From: an uncultured Opitutia bacterium
Lineage (GTDB): Bacteria > Verrucomicrobiota > Verrucomicrobiia > Opitutales > UBA953
Assembly (NCBI GenBank): GCA_903850885.1
Contig: CAINMU010000005.1
Location: 1-34,011 of the forward strand
Length of the DNA: 34,011 bases
Direction of reading: 5' to 3'
The position numbers and the translations under genes were made by a program. Below, in pieces: positions 7,439 to 16,845 of this stretch. Numbering within the stretch: the first letter of the stretch is position 1; every line of letters begins with the position of its first letter. The notes beneath the pieces are model-generated. The model had not been told where the DNA came from. It did not search any database and worked only from the letters and a program-made list of their open reading frames with translations.

Positions 7439-8803
7439 TCAGGCAATGATTTCTTTGATGATCCGCGTGGGCTCGACGCCGGTCAGACGCTGGTCCAAGC
7501 CCTGGTAGCGGAAGGTCAGTTTTTCGTGATCAAGCCCGAGCTGATGGAAGAGTGTGGCATGCACGTCGCGAACCTCGACAGGATTTTCGGCGATGTTGTA
7601 TCCGGTCTCATCCGTGGCGCCATATTGTACGCCAGGCTTAAGGCCTCCTCCGGCCATCCAGATTGTGAACGCATCCTTATGGTGGTCACGCCCGCAGCCT
7701 TCCGCGCTCTCGTTGCCTTGCAACATTGGCGTGCGACCGAACTCGCCGGCACAGACCACTAACGTCTGGTCGAGCAACCCGCGTTGCTTAAGGTCGCGGA
7801 TCAATCCCGCCAACGCCTGATCCACCGTCTTGCAACTGGCCCGTAAGCGTCGATTCTGGCTCGCATGGCTGTCCCAATCGGCATTGAAGAGTTCGACGAA
7901 GCGGACGCCGGACTCCACCAAGCGGCGGGCATATAAGCACTGCCGCGCGAAATCTCCTTCGCCGTAAAGTTTTTTGACCGACTCCGGCTCGCTCTTCAAA
8001 TCCATCAGGCCGGGGACGCTCGACTGCATCCGGAAGGCCATTTCGTATTGGCTGATCTTGGTTAGGATTTCTGGATCGCGGAGTTCGCCGTGTTTTTCCT
8101 GATTAAGCGCGTTAACGCCATCCAGCACGCGTCGCCGACGCGCGGCATCGACCCCGGTCGGATTATTTAGAAATAAAACCGGTTCGCCGCTGCTCCGGAA
8201 TTCGACGCCTTGATGCACGCTGGGCAAGAAACCACTACCCCACAGGTTCGAGCCAGCTCCCGGCGAATTGCCCGTCAGGAAGACGACATAGCTTGGCAGG
8301 TCGTGGTTCTCGCTGCCCAGACCGTAATCAGCCCATGAACCCAAGCCTGGATAACCAGGACGGTTCTGACCCGTATGAAAAAGCAGTTGAGCCGGAGCGT
8401 GATTGAACTCCTTGGTGTGCATCGAACGGATGAACGTCAGGTCGTCGGCCACGCCGGCGAGGTTAGGTAGCAATTCGCTCATCCATGCGCCCGACTGGCC
8501 GCGTTGCTTAAATTCGTAAGGCGTCCCCAGGAGCTTTGGATGACCGCGCAAGAAACTGAAGCGCTTGCCTTCGAAAAAGGACAACGGGGCGGGCTGCCGG
8601 TCGAGTTTTTGCAGGGCCGGCTTGTAATCATATAAATCGAGCTGGGAGGGCGCACCTACGAGATGGACGAAGATCACGCTCTTCGCCTTCGGCGTGAAGT
8701 GCGGGCGCGGCGGCGTAGCGGCCAGCAGACGGCTGAAGGCCGTGGCGCCCAAGCCAAAACCAAGTCCGCCAAGAAAGGCACGTCGATGAAGAGGGGTAAT
8801 CAT
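7439..8803 (-). CDS. DUF1501 family Tat-exported protein
   Basis: This 454-residue protein has a twin-arginine leader (HRRAFLGGLGFGLGA, residues 6-20), so it is likely exported folded. The body matches DUF1501 (PF07394), a family in the alkaline-phosphatase/sulfatase-like clan that is abundant in Planctomycetota and Verrucomicrobiota. Recognisable blocks are IFVHLVGAPSQLDLYDYKP near residue 45, a central RFVELFNADWDSH, and LVVCAGEFGRTPM. The D-x-H and GEFGRTP motifs resemble metal ligands of that clan (inference). The biochemical role is not established. It starts 8 bp after the stop of the PSCyt1/PSD1 gene, the standard gene pairing for these families, which implies a shared complex or pathway. 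Confidence 0.92.
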   Translation of the reverse strand: MITPLHRRAFLGGLGFGLGATAFSRLLAATPPRPHFTPKAKSVIFVHLVGAPSQLDLYDYKPALQKLDRQPAPLSFFEGKRFSFLRGHPKLLGTPYEFKQRGQSGAWMSELLPNLAGVADDLTFIRSMHTKEFNHAPAQLLFHTGQNRPGYPGLGSWADYGLGSENHDLPSYVVFLTGNSPGAGSNLWGSGFLPSVHQGVEFRSSGEPVLFLNNPTGVDAARRRRVLDGVNALNQEKHGELRDPEILTKISQYEMAFRMQSSVPGLMDLKSEPESVKKLYGEGDFARQCLYARRLVESGVRFVELFNADWDSHASQNRRLRASCKTVDQALAGLIRDLKQRGLLDQTLVVCAGEFGRTPMLQGNESAEGCGRDHHKDAFTIWMAGGGLKPGVQYGATDETGYNIAENPVEVRDVHATLFHQLGLDHEKLTFRYQGLDQRLTGVEPTRIIKEIIA

Positions 8804-8811
8804 GTCAGGTC

Positions 8812-11283
8812 TCAGCCGCGGTGGATGGTTTCGTAAAGGTTGAGGATTGTCGTGGCGACATCGACGAACCCTTCGGCTTCCTTGCCCGAGGCTTTGACCG
8901 CGGCATCAAAAACTTTCCGAAGCTGCTGCTGCTCGGATGCCGTTGGCTTTCGCGCCAACGCGGTGCGGAAAGCTTGCGCGATGCGTTGGTCGACAGTCCC
9001 AGTGAATTCTCCGCTCATCCGTTGCGCGAAAGCGGCGGCCATTTCGACGTAAGCCTTATCATTGAGCAAGGCGAGCGCCTGCAAAGGCGTGCTGCTCCGC
9101 CCACGACGCAGACTGCAGGTGGCGCGATCGGGAGCGTCAAAAATCGAGAACGAAGGATAATGCGCCGTCCGTCGCCATATGGTATAGATGCCGCGCCGGA
9201 ACTGATCTCCGTCCGTAGATAATCTATATTTATTCAGCGAAGCCCCAGCGGTCGGTCTCCAAAAACCTTCTGGCTGCCAAGGGAAGACCGGCGGGCCACC
9301 CATCTTCGCATTCAGGAGTCCGCTGATGGCTAAGGCGTTATCCCGGATGGTCTCCGCGTCGAGTCGCTGCCCTGGGTGGCGCCAAAGCCAAACATCAGCG
9401 GGGTCGCGCACATCAGCACCCTCTCTGACGGCCGCACTCTGTCGATAAGTCGCCGACAGAACCATGCGGCGGATGGCTTGCTTCATCGACCAATGGTCTT
9501 CGGAGACAAAAGTGACCGCCAACCAATCAAGGAGTTCGGGGTGACTCGGCGGCGCACCCTGCGTGCCGAATTCTTCCAAGGTGGAGACGATGCCACGGCC
9601 GAACAATTCAGCCCAGAGGCGATTGACGGTAACGCGAGCCGTCAGCGGCTGCTCGGGCTGCACCAGCCATTGCGCCAGTCCGAGCCGATTCACCGGCGCC
9701 TGAGCCGGCCATGCGGGTAGCACCGACGGGACGCCTCCCGAAACTTTTTCGCCGTTGGTCAGGAAGTCTCCACGCTTGGCGACATAAGTCGGACGTGGCT
9801 CGGACATTTCTTGCATGACACGCGTGCTGGCCGGCTGAACACGGAGCAATAAGGCATGACTGGCGGCCACGGGTGCCCAGAGGGTTTGAATCTCTTTGTC
9901 CGTCCGGAATGCACCCTTCACGACCGTCTGATAGGTATCGAAAGTACGTTCGGATGGATCTAACTCCAACTCGGCTTGCGTCGCCTCAGGCAGCAGGGCA
10001 AACCTCTTGGCATTAGCCATAAGGGCTACCCACTTCGGCTCCAGGACCGTAAGCAAGGCAGCTTCTTTCTTTTTATAAGCCTGCTCAAGAACTTCATATC
10101 GCTTCTTCGTCACATCATCCATCGGCAAACTGACCGTGGGCCCGATCGGCACCATGGCGGACATCCCCATCTTCGAGCCCAGTTGTCGGCTCTCGATTGG
10201 CGTCTGGTTGAATAGCGCGAAGACCCGGTAATATTCCACGATCGAAATCGGGTCATACTTATGGTTGTGGCATTGAGCGCAGCCCAACGTCGTACCGAGC
10301 CAGACGGCTCCGAGGGTATTCACGCGGTCGACGACCTGTTTATAGTGGTCTTCGATCGGATCCGTCCCCGCTTCGATGTTGAGCGTCGTATTCCGCTGGA
10401 AGCCGGTCGCGATTTTTTGCGCGAGCGTCGGGGACGGCAGTAAGTCGCCGGCGAGTTGCTCGACCGTGAAGCGATCGAATGGCATATCTTTATTAAGCGC
10501 GTCGATCACCCAGTCGCGCCAGGGCCAAAGGGAGCGCTCCGCGTCGCGCTGGTAACCTTCGGAGTCCGCATAGCGGGCCGCATCCAGCCATGGGCGGGCC
10601 CAGCGTTCGCCGAAACTCGGGCTCGCCAAGAACTGGTCGACCAGTCGGGCATAGTTGGCGTCGGAGGGGTCGGCCAGAAATGCGTCGACCTGCGCGACCT
10701 TAGGCGGGAGCCCCGTGAGGTCGAGCGCGACCCGGCGCAATTGCACGGCTGGATCGGCATCGGGGCCACGCGTCAATTTTTCCGCAGAAAGTTTGGCGTC
10801 GATGAAGGCATCGATGGCATTGCGGGCGCCCTTACCGCTCTGTGCCGGCACCTTGGGTAAGCGAGGCGCGACATAGGCCCAGTGCGGGGTAGGCCGCCAA
10901 CCATCGTCCGGCCACACCGCGCCCTCGGCGACCCATTGCTTAAGCATTGCGATTTGGCCAGGCGTCAAGGCATTGCCCTTAGGTGGCATCCGCCGTTTCT
11001 TATCGGTGGCGGTGATGACGTGGATCAACAACGACTCGCCGGTGGCTCCAGGCGTCAGGATCGCCTCACCACTATCTCCCGGCCGATGAGCGCCGAAATA
11101 AGATGCCAGCACGACGCCGCCTTTCTTCTCTTCGGCGCTATGACAGTCGAGACAGCGATCCTCGAAGATAGGTTTGATTTCTTTGGCGAAATCTACGGCT
11201 GCCCACGTCGAAAGCCGGGCAAACAACGCCAACAGAAGAATGGCATGACGGGGTAGCACGCGGGGAAGCTCTATTTGTCGCAT
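8812..11283 (-). CDS. PSCyt1-PSCyt2-PSD1 protein (planctomycete-type cytochrome c)
   Basis: Exported protein of 823 residues from the chosen ATG at 11283. That start gives a good signal peptide ([18 protein letters not shown]); a TTG at 11328 would add 15 residues. A cytochrome-c-like PSCyt1 domain carries one CxxCH haem site, C44-L-D-C47-H48. PSCyt2/DUF1549 follows (from about residue 140, with [16 protein letters not shown] and the [12 protein letters not shown] block), then C-terminal PSD1/DUF1553 ([31 protein letters not shown]). CAQCH in the DUF1549 block provides a second CxxCH. These proteins are typical of Planctomycetota and Verrucomicrobiota and their function is unresolved; redox or surface roles in polymer use have been proposed. 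It is coupled to DUF1501 downstream (8 bp). Confidence 0.93.
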   Translation of the reverse strand: MRQIELPRVLPRHAILLLALFARLSTWAAVDFAKEIKPIFEDRCLDCHSAEEKKGGVVLASYFGAHRPGDSGEAILTPGATGESLLIHVITATDKKRRMPPKGNALTPGQIAMLKQWVAEGAVWPDDGWRPTPHWAYVAPRLPKVPAQSGKGARNAIDAFIDAKLSAEKLTRGPDADPAVQLRRVALDLTGLPPKVAQVDAFLADPSDANYARLVDQFLASPSFGERWARPWLDAARYADSEGYQRDAERSLWPWRDWVIDALNKDMPFDRFTVEQLAGDLLPSPTLAQKIATGFQRNTTLNIEAGTDPIEDHYKQVVDRVNTLGAVWLGTTLGCAQCHNHKYDPISIVEYYRVFALFNQTPIESRQLGSKMGMSAMVPIGPTVSLPMDDVTKKRYEVLEQAYKKKEAALLTVLEPKWVALMANAKRFALLPEATQAELELDPSERTFDTYQTVVKGAFRTDKEIQTLWAPVAASHALLLRVQPASTRVMQEMSEPRPTYVAKRGDFLTNGEKVSGGVPSVLPAWPAQAPVNRLGLAQWLVQPEQPLTARVTVNRLWAELFGRGIVSTLEEFGTQGAPPSHPELLDWLAVTFVSEDHWSMKQAIRRMVLSATYRQSAAVREGADVRDPADVWLWRHPGQRLDAETIRDNALAISGLLNAKMGGPPVFPWQPEGFWRPTAGASLNKYRLSTDGDQFRRGIYTIWRRTAHYPSFSIFDAPDRATCSLRRGRSSTPLQALALLNDKAYVEMAAAFAQRMSGEFTGTVDQRIAQAFRTALARKPTASEQQQLRKVFDAAVKASGKEAEGFVDVATTILNLYETIHRG

Positions 11284-11375
11284 CCAACCGAGGGATTGCA
11301 AGACGTCAGCCCCGATTCCCTTAACCAAGGGCCGTCGTCAGCAAAGGCGGGAGTGTAGTTCCGTCTTCCGGCCCC

Positions 11376-13460
11376 TTAGGTTTCGGCGGATTTACACCAG
11401 TCTACCCATACGCGTCGCATCAAGGCTTCGAAACCTCGGGCAAATTTAACCCCATCGCAAAGCGGCGAGCCGGCCACGGCCTCACGCATGCCTGCCCGCA
11501 GTTTCGCGAGATGCGGTAGATCGCCGGCAAGCTTCGCGGCGATATCGACATACGCTTCTGGCGTTAAGGCAATCGTCTCGGTCAAGCCAGCGGCCGAAAG
11601 ATGCGTCAACGAATGACGGCTGGCAAAACGCTCGCCCGGGCAGGTAATCACGGGTACGCTCATCCAAATGGCCTCGCAAGTGGTCAACCCTCCGTTGTAA
11701 GCCAAAGGGTCAAGCGCGACATCAATTTTTCCATAAGCGGCAAGAACTTCAGACTGAGAGGCCCAGCCCTCGATAATGATCCGATCCTCCGAAATTCCGT
11801 GGGAAGCAAAGCTGGCAAGATAATGGGCCTTGATCTTCGCAGACTCGAAGCCGCGATTCTTGAGCATGAGTTTTGCGTTCGGGACGCGCTGGAGAATCTT
11901 AGCCCAAAGTGCGATCGTCTGTGGACCGGTTTTGGCTAAGATATTAAAACTACCGAAAGTGATGAAGCCGTTCGTGGCGGCCGGCAATGAACTCACCTCA
12001 GGGGCCTCGGCGGGAGGATCGAAACAAATATACCCATGTGGCATCCGCAGGATTTTTTCGGCGTAACCCGCTTCGGCTCCCGGCGGGACTTCATGGGAGT
12101 CAGCCAGCAAATAGTCTATGGCTGGCACCCCAGTCGTCCCCACATAATCCATCCATGTGATTTGCAACGGCGCCGCACGGCACGCAAAGACCTCCAGTCG
12201 ATTCCCCGGCGTCCATCCGGCGAGGTCGAACAAGATATCAACCTCATCCTCGCGAACTATCCGGCTTAATTCGTCCGCCGTCATGGCGGCAACTTCACGC
12301 CAGCGGGCCGAAGCGGCTTCAAGTCGACGCGTCATGGCATCAGGCATCAAGGTGTCACTATAGCAGATGACCTCGAAGGCTTCGGTTGAAATGTTTTCGA
12401 GAAGCCTAACCAGGAAATGCCCTACCGGATGAAAACAGAAATTCGGCGAAACAAACCCCACCCGGAGGCGACGAGAAGGGGCCCGGTTGTTGGGGAAGCC
12501 GGACTTGGGCGATGATTCAGACGTGAAGGAGGCGCCGATAGCACGATGCGTCACTAGTAGTTCTCGCTGTGACAGTCCTTCCTGATACTGTGACGCAATC
12601 AGAAGGTTAGCCTGTATGACCTGCCGAGAGTCTGGCGTGAGCTTGCCCTCGAGAGTATGGCGGTAACTTCGGATGGCCTCATCAACTCGTCCGGAATCCT
12701 TCCATAGTCCCGCAAGGTTATTTTGCGCCCAAGCAAAATGCGGACTGAGCGCCAAGGCGCGCAGGAGGCACTGTTCCGCTTCGTCCCATCTGTTCATCTT
12801 TAGGAGTAAGCCGCCAAGGTCATTGAGCGCCCTAAGATGCGAGGAGTCCAATGCGATGGCCCGCTGGTAAACCTCGACGGCCTGATTACTTTCGCCGCCA
12901 TCCCTAAGGACAGTAGCGAGATTATAGCTGAGGTCGGCCCGGGCTGGCGCCAAGCCTACGGCTTGATGAGCGAAACTCGAAGCTTCAGCAAACTGCCGGT
13001 GCCGACCCAGTTCGACGCCCAGGTTACTCAAAGCTTCCGCATAATTCGGCATCAGCTCGACCGCCTTTCGGTAATGTCCGATCGCCTCCGCCCGTCGGCC
13101 TTTACCGGCCAAGATGATCCCAAGATTGTTGTGGGCCGAAGCTGCATCTGGAAAACGTTCTATCTCTGCTTGAAAAGCCGCCGCCGCTTCGTCCCGACGA
13201 TCCAATGCCAACAGCGCATAACCGAGATTAAACCGATAATTCGGAGATTCTGGATTAACTTGAATTGCTCGATTAATCCGCTCGATGGCCGTTTCAAACT
13301 GCTGGTTTTGCGAGGCGATCACACCCAGAAGATGCCACGCGTCGGGATGGTTCGGCTCAACGGCAAGGACTTGCCGATAAATTGATTCCGCCGCCGCCGA
13401 CCGGCCGGCGTGGTGATGGCCTAACGCCATCTCCATTGCCTGTGCCAGGGTGACTTCCAT
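11376..13460 (-). CDS. TPR repeat protein with GT41 O-GlcNAc-transferase-like domain
   Basis: This 694-residue protein has about eight TPR units (roughly residues 5-275, with repeated patterns such as AHNNLGIILAGKGRRAEAI). These are fused to a GT41/SPINDLY-type glycosyltransferase domain from about residue 330. RVGFVSPNFCFHPVGHF contains H344, which aligns with His498 of human OGT. FNILAKTGP contains K510, which corresponds to the UDP-binding Lys842. The C-terminal IDVALDPLAYNGGLTTCEAIW and FASRHSLTHL blocks match the nucleotide-sugar site. The likely reaction is transfer of a sugar from a UDP-sugar to Ser/Thr of proteins selected by the TPR groove. No signal peptide, so cytoplasmic. It lies between the sulfatase and the PSD1 genes in the same direction. 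Donor and targets are unknown; candidates are neighbouring envelope proteins with Thr/Ser-rich tracts. Confidence 0.92.
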   Translation of the reverse strand: MEVTLAQAMEMALGHHHAGRSAAAESIYRQVLAVEPNHPDAWHLLGVIASQNQQFETAIERINRAIQVNPESPNYRFNLGYALLALDRRDEAAAAFQAEIERFPDAASAHNNLGIILAGKGRRAEAIGHYRKAVELMPNYAEALSNLGVELGRHRQFAEASSFAHQAVGLAPARADLSYNLATVLRDGGESNQAVEVYQRAIALDSSHLRALNDLGGLLLKMNRWDEAEQCLLRALALSPHFAWAQNNLAGLWKDSGRVDEAIRSYRHTLEGKLTPDSRQVIQANLLIASQYQEGLSQRELLVTHRAIGASFTSESSPKSGFPNNRAPSRRLRVGFVSPNFCFHPVGHFLVRLLENISTEAFEVICYSDTLMPDAMTRRLEAASARWREVAAMTADELSRIVREDEVDILFDLAGWTPGNRLEVFACRAAPLQITWMDYVGTTGVPAIDYLLADSHEVPPGAEAGYAEKILRMPHGYICFDPPAEAPEVSSLPAATNGFITFGSFNILAKTGPQTIALWAKILQRVPNAKLMLKNRGFESAKIKAHYLASFASHGISEDRIIIEGWASQSEVLAAYGKIDVALDPLAYNGGLTTCEAIWMSVPVITCPGERFASRHSLTHLSAAGLTETIALTPEAYVDIAAKLAGDLPHLAKLRAGMREAVAGSPLCDGVKFARGFEALMRRVWVDWCKSAET

Positions 13461-13528
13461 CCTTGAGTCTTAGTGAACGGCTCCAAGCCATCGCAATCCC
13501 GAACATCTCCATCGCAGGGCTAATGCCC

Positions 13529-13544
13529 GCACGGACATGCGTGC
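13529..13544. repeat. Short hairpin between sulfatase and TPR genes
   Basis: GCACG-GACATG-CGTGC gives a 5-bp stem with a 6-base loop within the 124-bp gap 13461-13584. No T run follows on either strand. It may be a weak terminator or pause site; nothing else is evident in the gap. Confidence 0.25.
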
Positions 13545-13584
13545 AGGCGCACTTATACGCACCTTCCCGCGATCATTAAGCCGT

Positions 13585-14982
13585 CTATTTCTTGGGCTTT
13601 GCGCCCTTATTACCCTTACCGCCGCCGCCACGTTGTTCTTTGGCGTTAGGGTCAAAAGCCGGATTAGGCTGATCGGCCAGAAAAGCGCCGGTGTCCTTCT
13701 GCCAGGCGACCAGGAGTTTCTTGAGCTCTTCGACTTTGGCTGGCTCCGCCTTGGCCAGATCATGCGCTTCGCTCGGGTCTTTCTTTACGTTATATAACTC
13801 GAAAGTCGGACCAGCGAATTTTTCGATCAGCTTGTAATCGCCAGCGCGGAGCAAACTCATCGGTTCGCCTTTGCCGATGTAGCACGGAAAGTGCCAATAG
13901 ATAGCCGGGCGATTGAGCGCTGCGCCAGTGGTAACCTGCTTGAAGAGGCTGATGCCGTCCATGGGCTGATCCTTCGGTAACGGCACGTGCAGCGCCTCGT
14001 GGATGGTGGCTGCGAAGTCCATGCTCAACACCGGCTCGTCGTAGGTCTTGCCGGCAGGAATGACACCAGGCCAACGGATTGCGCCGGGGACGCGAAGTCC
14101 GCCTTCATAAAGGAGCCCCTTGCTGCCACGGAGAGGATTGACGACGTACGGCAGGCCGCCGTTGTCGGACGTGAAGATGACGAGCGTATCGTTATCGAGG
14201 TTGAGACGCTTGAGCGTCGCCATGATGCGGCCGACGCTGACGTCCGCGGCCTCGCAGGTCGCGGCATATTCGGGCGTGATGCCCTTATCGAGGCCGGCGG
14301 GAATCTTCTTCTTATACTTGGCGAGCAACTCCGGCTTCGGGTCGAACGGCTCGTGCACAGAGTGGTCAGGGAAATAGAGGAAGAAAGGCTTGTCCTTATT
14401 TTTCTCGATCCAGGCGACGGCGTCGTCGCAGAGTGCGTCAGAGAGGTATTTGCCCTTTTCGTTGCGGTAGGCGTCTTTTTCGAAATCGAAATCGTCCGGA
14501 CGATGGTAGATATCAAAGCCCTGACCGGTCGGATTGCCAGGGGTGCCGTTCCGGCCGCGGCCAAGATTCCACATTCCGATGAGCGCCGTAGCGTAGCCCT
14601 TGGCCTTAAGCGATTCGGCGATCGTGACGGTCTTATCCGGGATCTCATCATTACCCTTTGTGGACATCACCTTCATGTGCGCCTGGCCCGGGGCGTAGCG
14701 GTCGTCGACGACCGTATAGACGCCATGACGCGACGTGTATTGTCCCGTGAGGAGACATGCGCGGGTCGGCGCGCAATTCGGGGCGCTCGCGTAGCACTGC
14801 GAGAAGATCGCACCTTCGCGCGCAAGCTTATCGATGTTCGGCGTCTCGATGTATTTGTTGCCGACGAAGCCAGGATCTCGCCAGCCCATGTCGTCGATAA
14901 GAATCAGGACCACGTTCGGCTGTTTGGCCGGCACGAGGGCTGCACAGCCCAAAGCGATGAAGAGCAGGGACAGGCGTCTCAT
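13585..14982 (-). CDS. S1 family sulfatase (third)
   Basis: Exported sulfatase of 465 residues with a signal peptide at about 1-19 (RRLSLLFIALGCAALVPA). The metal-binding pair is D30-D31 (LILIDDMGW). The formylglycine signature CAPTRACLLTG has C70 as the residue to be modified, so it is Cys-type. FTSDNGG supplies the second metal site, and GSKGLLYEGGLRVP is the conserved substrate-side block of arylsulfatase-type S1 enzymes. The C-terminus ends in a Gly/Lys tail (GGGGKGNKGAKPKK) that also occurs in the neighbouring phosphatase. It lies 10 bp after the metallophosphatase gene and is probably co-transcribed with it. It is closer to canonical arylsulfatases than the two sulfatases near the window start. 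The substrate cannot be assigned. Confidence 0.95.
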   Translation of the reverse strand: MRRLSLLFIALGCAALVPAKQPNVVLILIDDMGWRDPGFVGNKYIETPNIDKLAREGAIFSQCYASAPNCAPTRACLLTGQYTSRHGVYTVVDDRYAPGQAHMKVMSTKGNDEIPDKTVTIAESLKAKGYATALIGMWNLGRGRNGTPGNPTGQGFDIYHRPDDFDFEKDAYRNEKGKYLSDALCDDAVAWIEKNKDKPFFLYFPDHSVHEPFDPKPELLAKYKKKIPAGLDKGITPEYAATCEAADVSVGRIMATLKRLNLDNDTLVIFTSDNGGLPYVVNPLRGSKGLLYEGGLRVPGAIRWPGVIPAGKTYDEPVLSMDFAATIHEALHVPLPKDQPMDGISLFKQVTTGAALNRPAIYWHFPCYIGKGEPMSLLRAGDYKLIEKFAGPTFELYNVKKDPSEAHDLAKAEPAKVEELKKLLVAWQKDTGAFLADQPNPAFDPNAKEQRGGGGKGNKGAKPKK

Positions 14983-14992
14983 GGTTCAAAAA

Positions 14993-16639
14993 TCAGGCGT
15001 TCTTCGCTTTTACTTCGTACGCATGGGCGATCATGCCGTGCTTGGCTTCCTTGGTCTCGTCCTTCGGCAGGAACGAGCGGACGTATTCCACTTTCACGTT
15101 CGCAGGCGTGACGCTGACACGCATGTAGCCGGCGCTCGGCAACTTCTTGCCGGAGGCATAGCGATCTTCGTTATAGGCGATGTAGCCGTGGTCCGAAGGC
15201 ATCGGCAATTCCTGATAGATGATCCCGTCCTTCTCCTGCTGACAGTAGAGGTGGTCGTGACCTTGGAAAAAGATGCTGACCTTGTGCTTCACCATCAGCT
15301 GATGGATCGGCATTTCCCAGCCGGGTCGCTTTTCCTTGAAAGTACCTTCGCCTTTCTTGCCCTGACCGCCCCACTCGTAGAGATCGGCTTCATCGACGCC
15401 GCCGCGGCCGGAGCCAAGGACGTGGTGGGCGAAAACGAACTTATGCTTCGCCTTACTCGTCTCGAGGGTGTGCTTAAGCCATTTATACTGGGCATCGCCG
15501 ATCGTGATGGCCCACCAGTCGCGGTTCTTCTTGTCGTCACCGCCCTTTTCGCCGCCCCCGCCCTTGCCGGCCTTGCCACCAAAGCCGCTGTCGACCAACG
15601 CCGGCGAGTGCCAATAATTATCCAGTAAGATGAAGAGCGCATCTCCCCACGTCCAGGAACAGTAACTCTTGAGCGCGCCGATGTCTTTGACCGGCTCGAC
15701 GTGGCCTGTATAGATGCCTTCGTTGCCAGGGATAGGGTAAAGCTGATTGCGCGCCTTCTGGACGCCGACGGCGACGTCGTGGCGCTCGTCCTTCTGCGAG
15801 AAGTTGAAGAAGGAGGCTTGTTCGTGGTTGCCGTTCATCAGGAAGACCTGGCCGACCGAACCGACGAGGCCGAGGAACGGCCGCTGCAAAAGGTATGGGA
15901 TGGCGCAATTGGCATCCGAAATTGTCCGCACTTTCTCGATGGAAAAATCGTCGCCGATGCAGATATGGAAGTCAGGCTTATCAGCCGCCGCGGTGACGAG
16001 CGTCCGCGCGTAGAGGTCCGGATGGCTCGACTGCGGCCGCTCTGGGTGAGAGTCGCCTTGGATCGTGAAGACGAAGGAAGAGCCCGGGGTGCGCTGCGTC
16101 GCAAAGCGGGCCTCGGCGCGCTGCGCGAAACTACCGGCTCCGGGCTTGCGATGGTTCAATCGGTAAAAATATTCCGTGTTCGGAGCCAGGCCATCGATCA
16201 CGATTTCCGTAGCTTTGCCGGCGGCGAGTAACGTCACCGCCGTTTTCTTCACGTACTTGCCCTTCGCCGTCCCGATTTCGAGAAAAGCTTCGGTTGCCTC
16301 TTTGGGCACTAAACTCGCCGTGATGGCTTTGTCTGTGGCACGCCCGAAGATCAGTGAGACCTTCGCGAATTCGGCCAGTGACTCCGGCAACACGTACTCC
16401 CCTTGGAACGAAGGTCCACGGGCTTTCGACGAATCGTCTCCGCCGCCCTTGCCCCCTTTACCGCCTTTACCCTTCTTCTCCTGCGCCGAAAGCGGCGAAG
16501 ACAAAAGCGTCCAGCCGAACGTCGCCGCCATGAGGCCGAGAAACTCGCGCCGCACGAGACCGGAAAATTCTGCAACGGGTCGGTAGAACGGATTAAGTCG
16601 TTCGCCTTTTATTTCAGAAGATGACTCGGGCAGACTCAT
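14993..16639 (-). CDS. Calcineurin-like metallophosphatase with fibronectin-like N-domain
   Basis: Protein of 548 residues from ATG 16639; a GTG at 16687 would add 16 residues. A twin-arginine leader, LVRREFLGLMAATFGWTLL (R30-R31), directs export. A Gly/Lys tract follows (about 56-67). A beta-rich purple-acid-phosphatase-like N-domain spans about 80-185 (LAPNTEYFYRL). The calcineurin-like core has GDSH (195-198), GDD (229-231), GNHE (270-273), FAHHV and a later GHDH. Together these are the ligands of a dinuclear metal centre. It should hydrolyse phosphoesters outside the cytoplasm. A second Gly/Lys insertion (GKAGKGGGGEKGGDDKK) interrupts the core, which is unusual. It is coupled to the sulfatase 10 bp downstream, suggesting joint removal of phosphate and sulfate groups from a polymer. 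Confidence 0.93.
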   Translation of the reverse strand: MSLPESSSEIKGERLNPFYRPVAEFSGLVRREFLGLMAATFGWTLLSSPLSAQEKKGKGGKGGKGGGDDSSKARGPSFQGEYVLPESLAEFAKVSLIFGRATDKAITASLVPKEATEAFLEIGTAKGKYVKKTAVTLLAAGKATEIVIDGLAPNTEYFYRLNHRKPGAGSFAQRAEARFATQRTPGSSFVFTIQGDSHPERPQSSHPDLYARTLVTAAADKPDFHICIGDDFSIEKVRTISDANCAIPYLLQRPFLGLVGSVGQVFLMNGNHEQASFFNFSQKDERHDVAVGVQKARNQLYPIPGNEGIYTGHVEPVKDIGALKSYCSWTWGDALFILLDNYWHSPALVDSGFGGKAGKGGGGEKGGDDKKNRDWWAITIGDAQYKWLKHTLETSKAKHKFVFAHHVLGSGRGGVDEADLYEWGGQGKKGEGTFKEKRPGWEMPIHQLMVKHKVSIFFQGHDHLYCQQEKDGIIYQELPMPSDHGYIAYNEDRYASGKKLPSAGYMRVSVTPANVKVEYVRSFLPKDETKEAKHGMIAHAYEVKAKNA

Positions 16640-16716
16640 AGGGGTAAGGTTAAAGATGAAACCCCACGGCACAAAGACAAGTTTCACGCATCGTGATTTT
16701 GGCCGTTTTATTTGCT

Positions 16717-16735
16717 TAATCTCATCTTAAGATTA
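16717..16735. promoter_or_regulatory. Inverted repeat upstream of the metallophosphatase gene
   Basis: TAATCT-N7-AGATTA (16717-16735) lies 78 bp upstream of the ATG at 16639, inside the 206-bp AT-richer gap between the DUF1552 gene and the phosphatase. It is placed like an operator. No confident -35/-10 pair was identified. Confidence 0.3.
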
Positions 16736-16845
16736 GCCAGATGCGGGGCGGTTTCGCCATCGTATCGGTTTTATTTTAGCAACGAGCATGCCCGAATTAA
16801 GCCGCAAGCTTTACCCACGCTTTACTAACCGCTCGAAAACCGTTT

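Noticed and set aside
13987-15111. 374-codon + strand open frame
   Set aside because: It lies antisense to a well-supported sulfatase, reads as Arg/Val/Asp-rich shadow sequence and has no recognisable domain.
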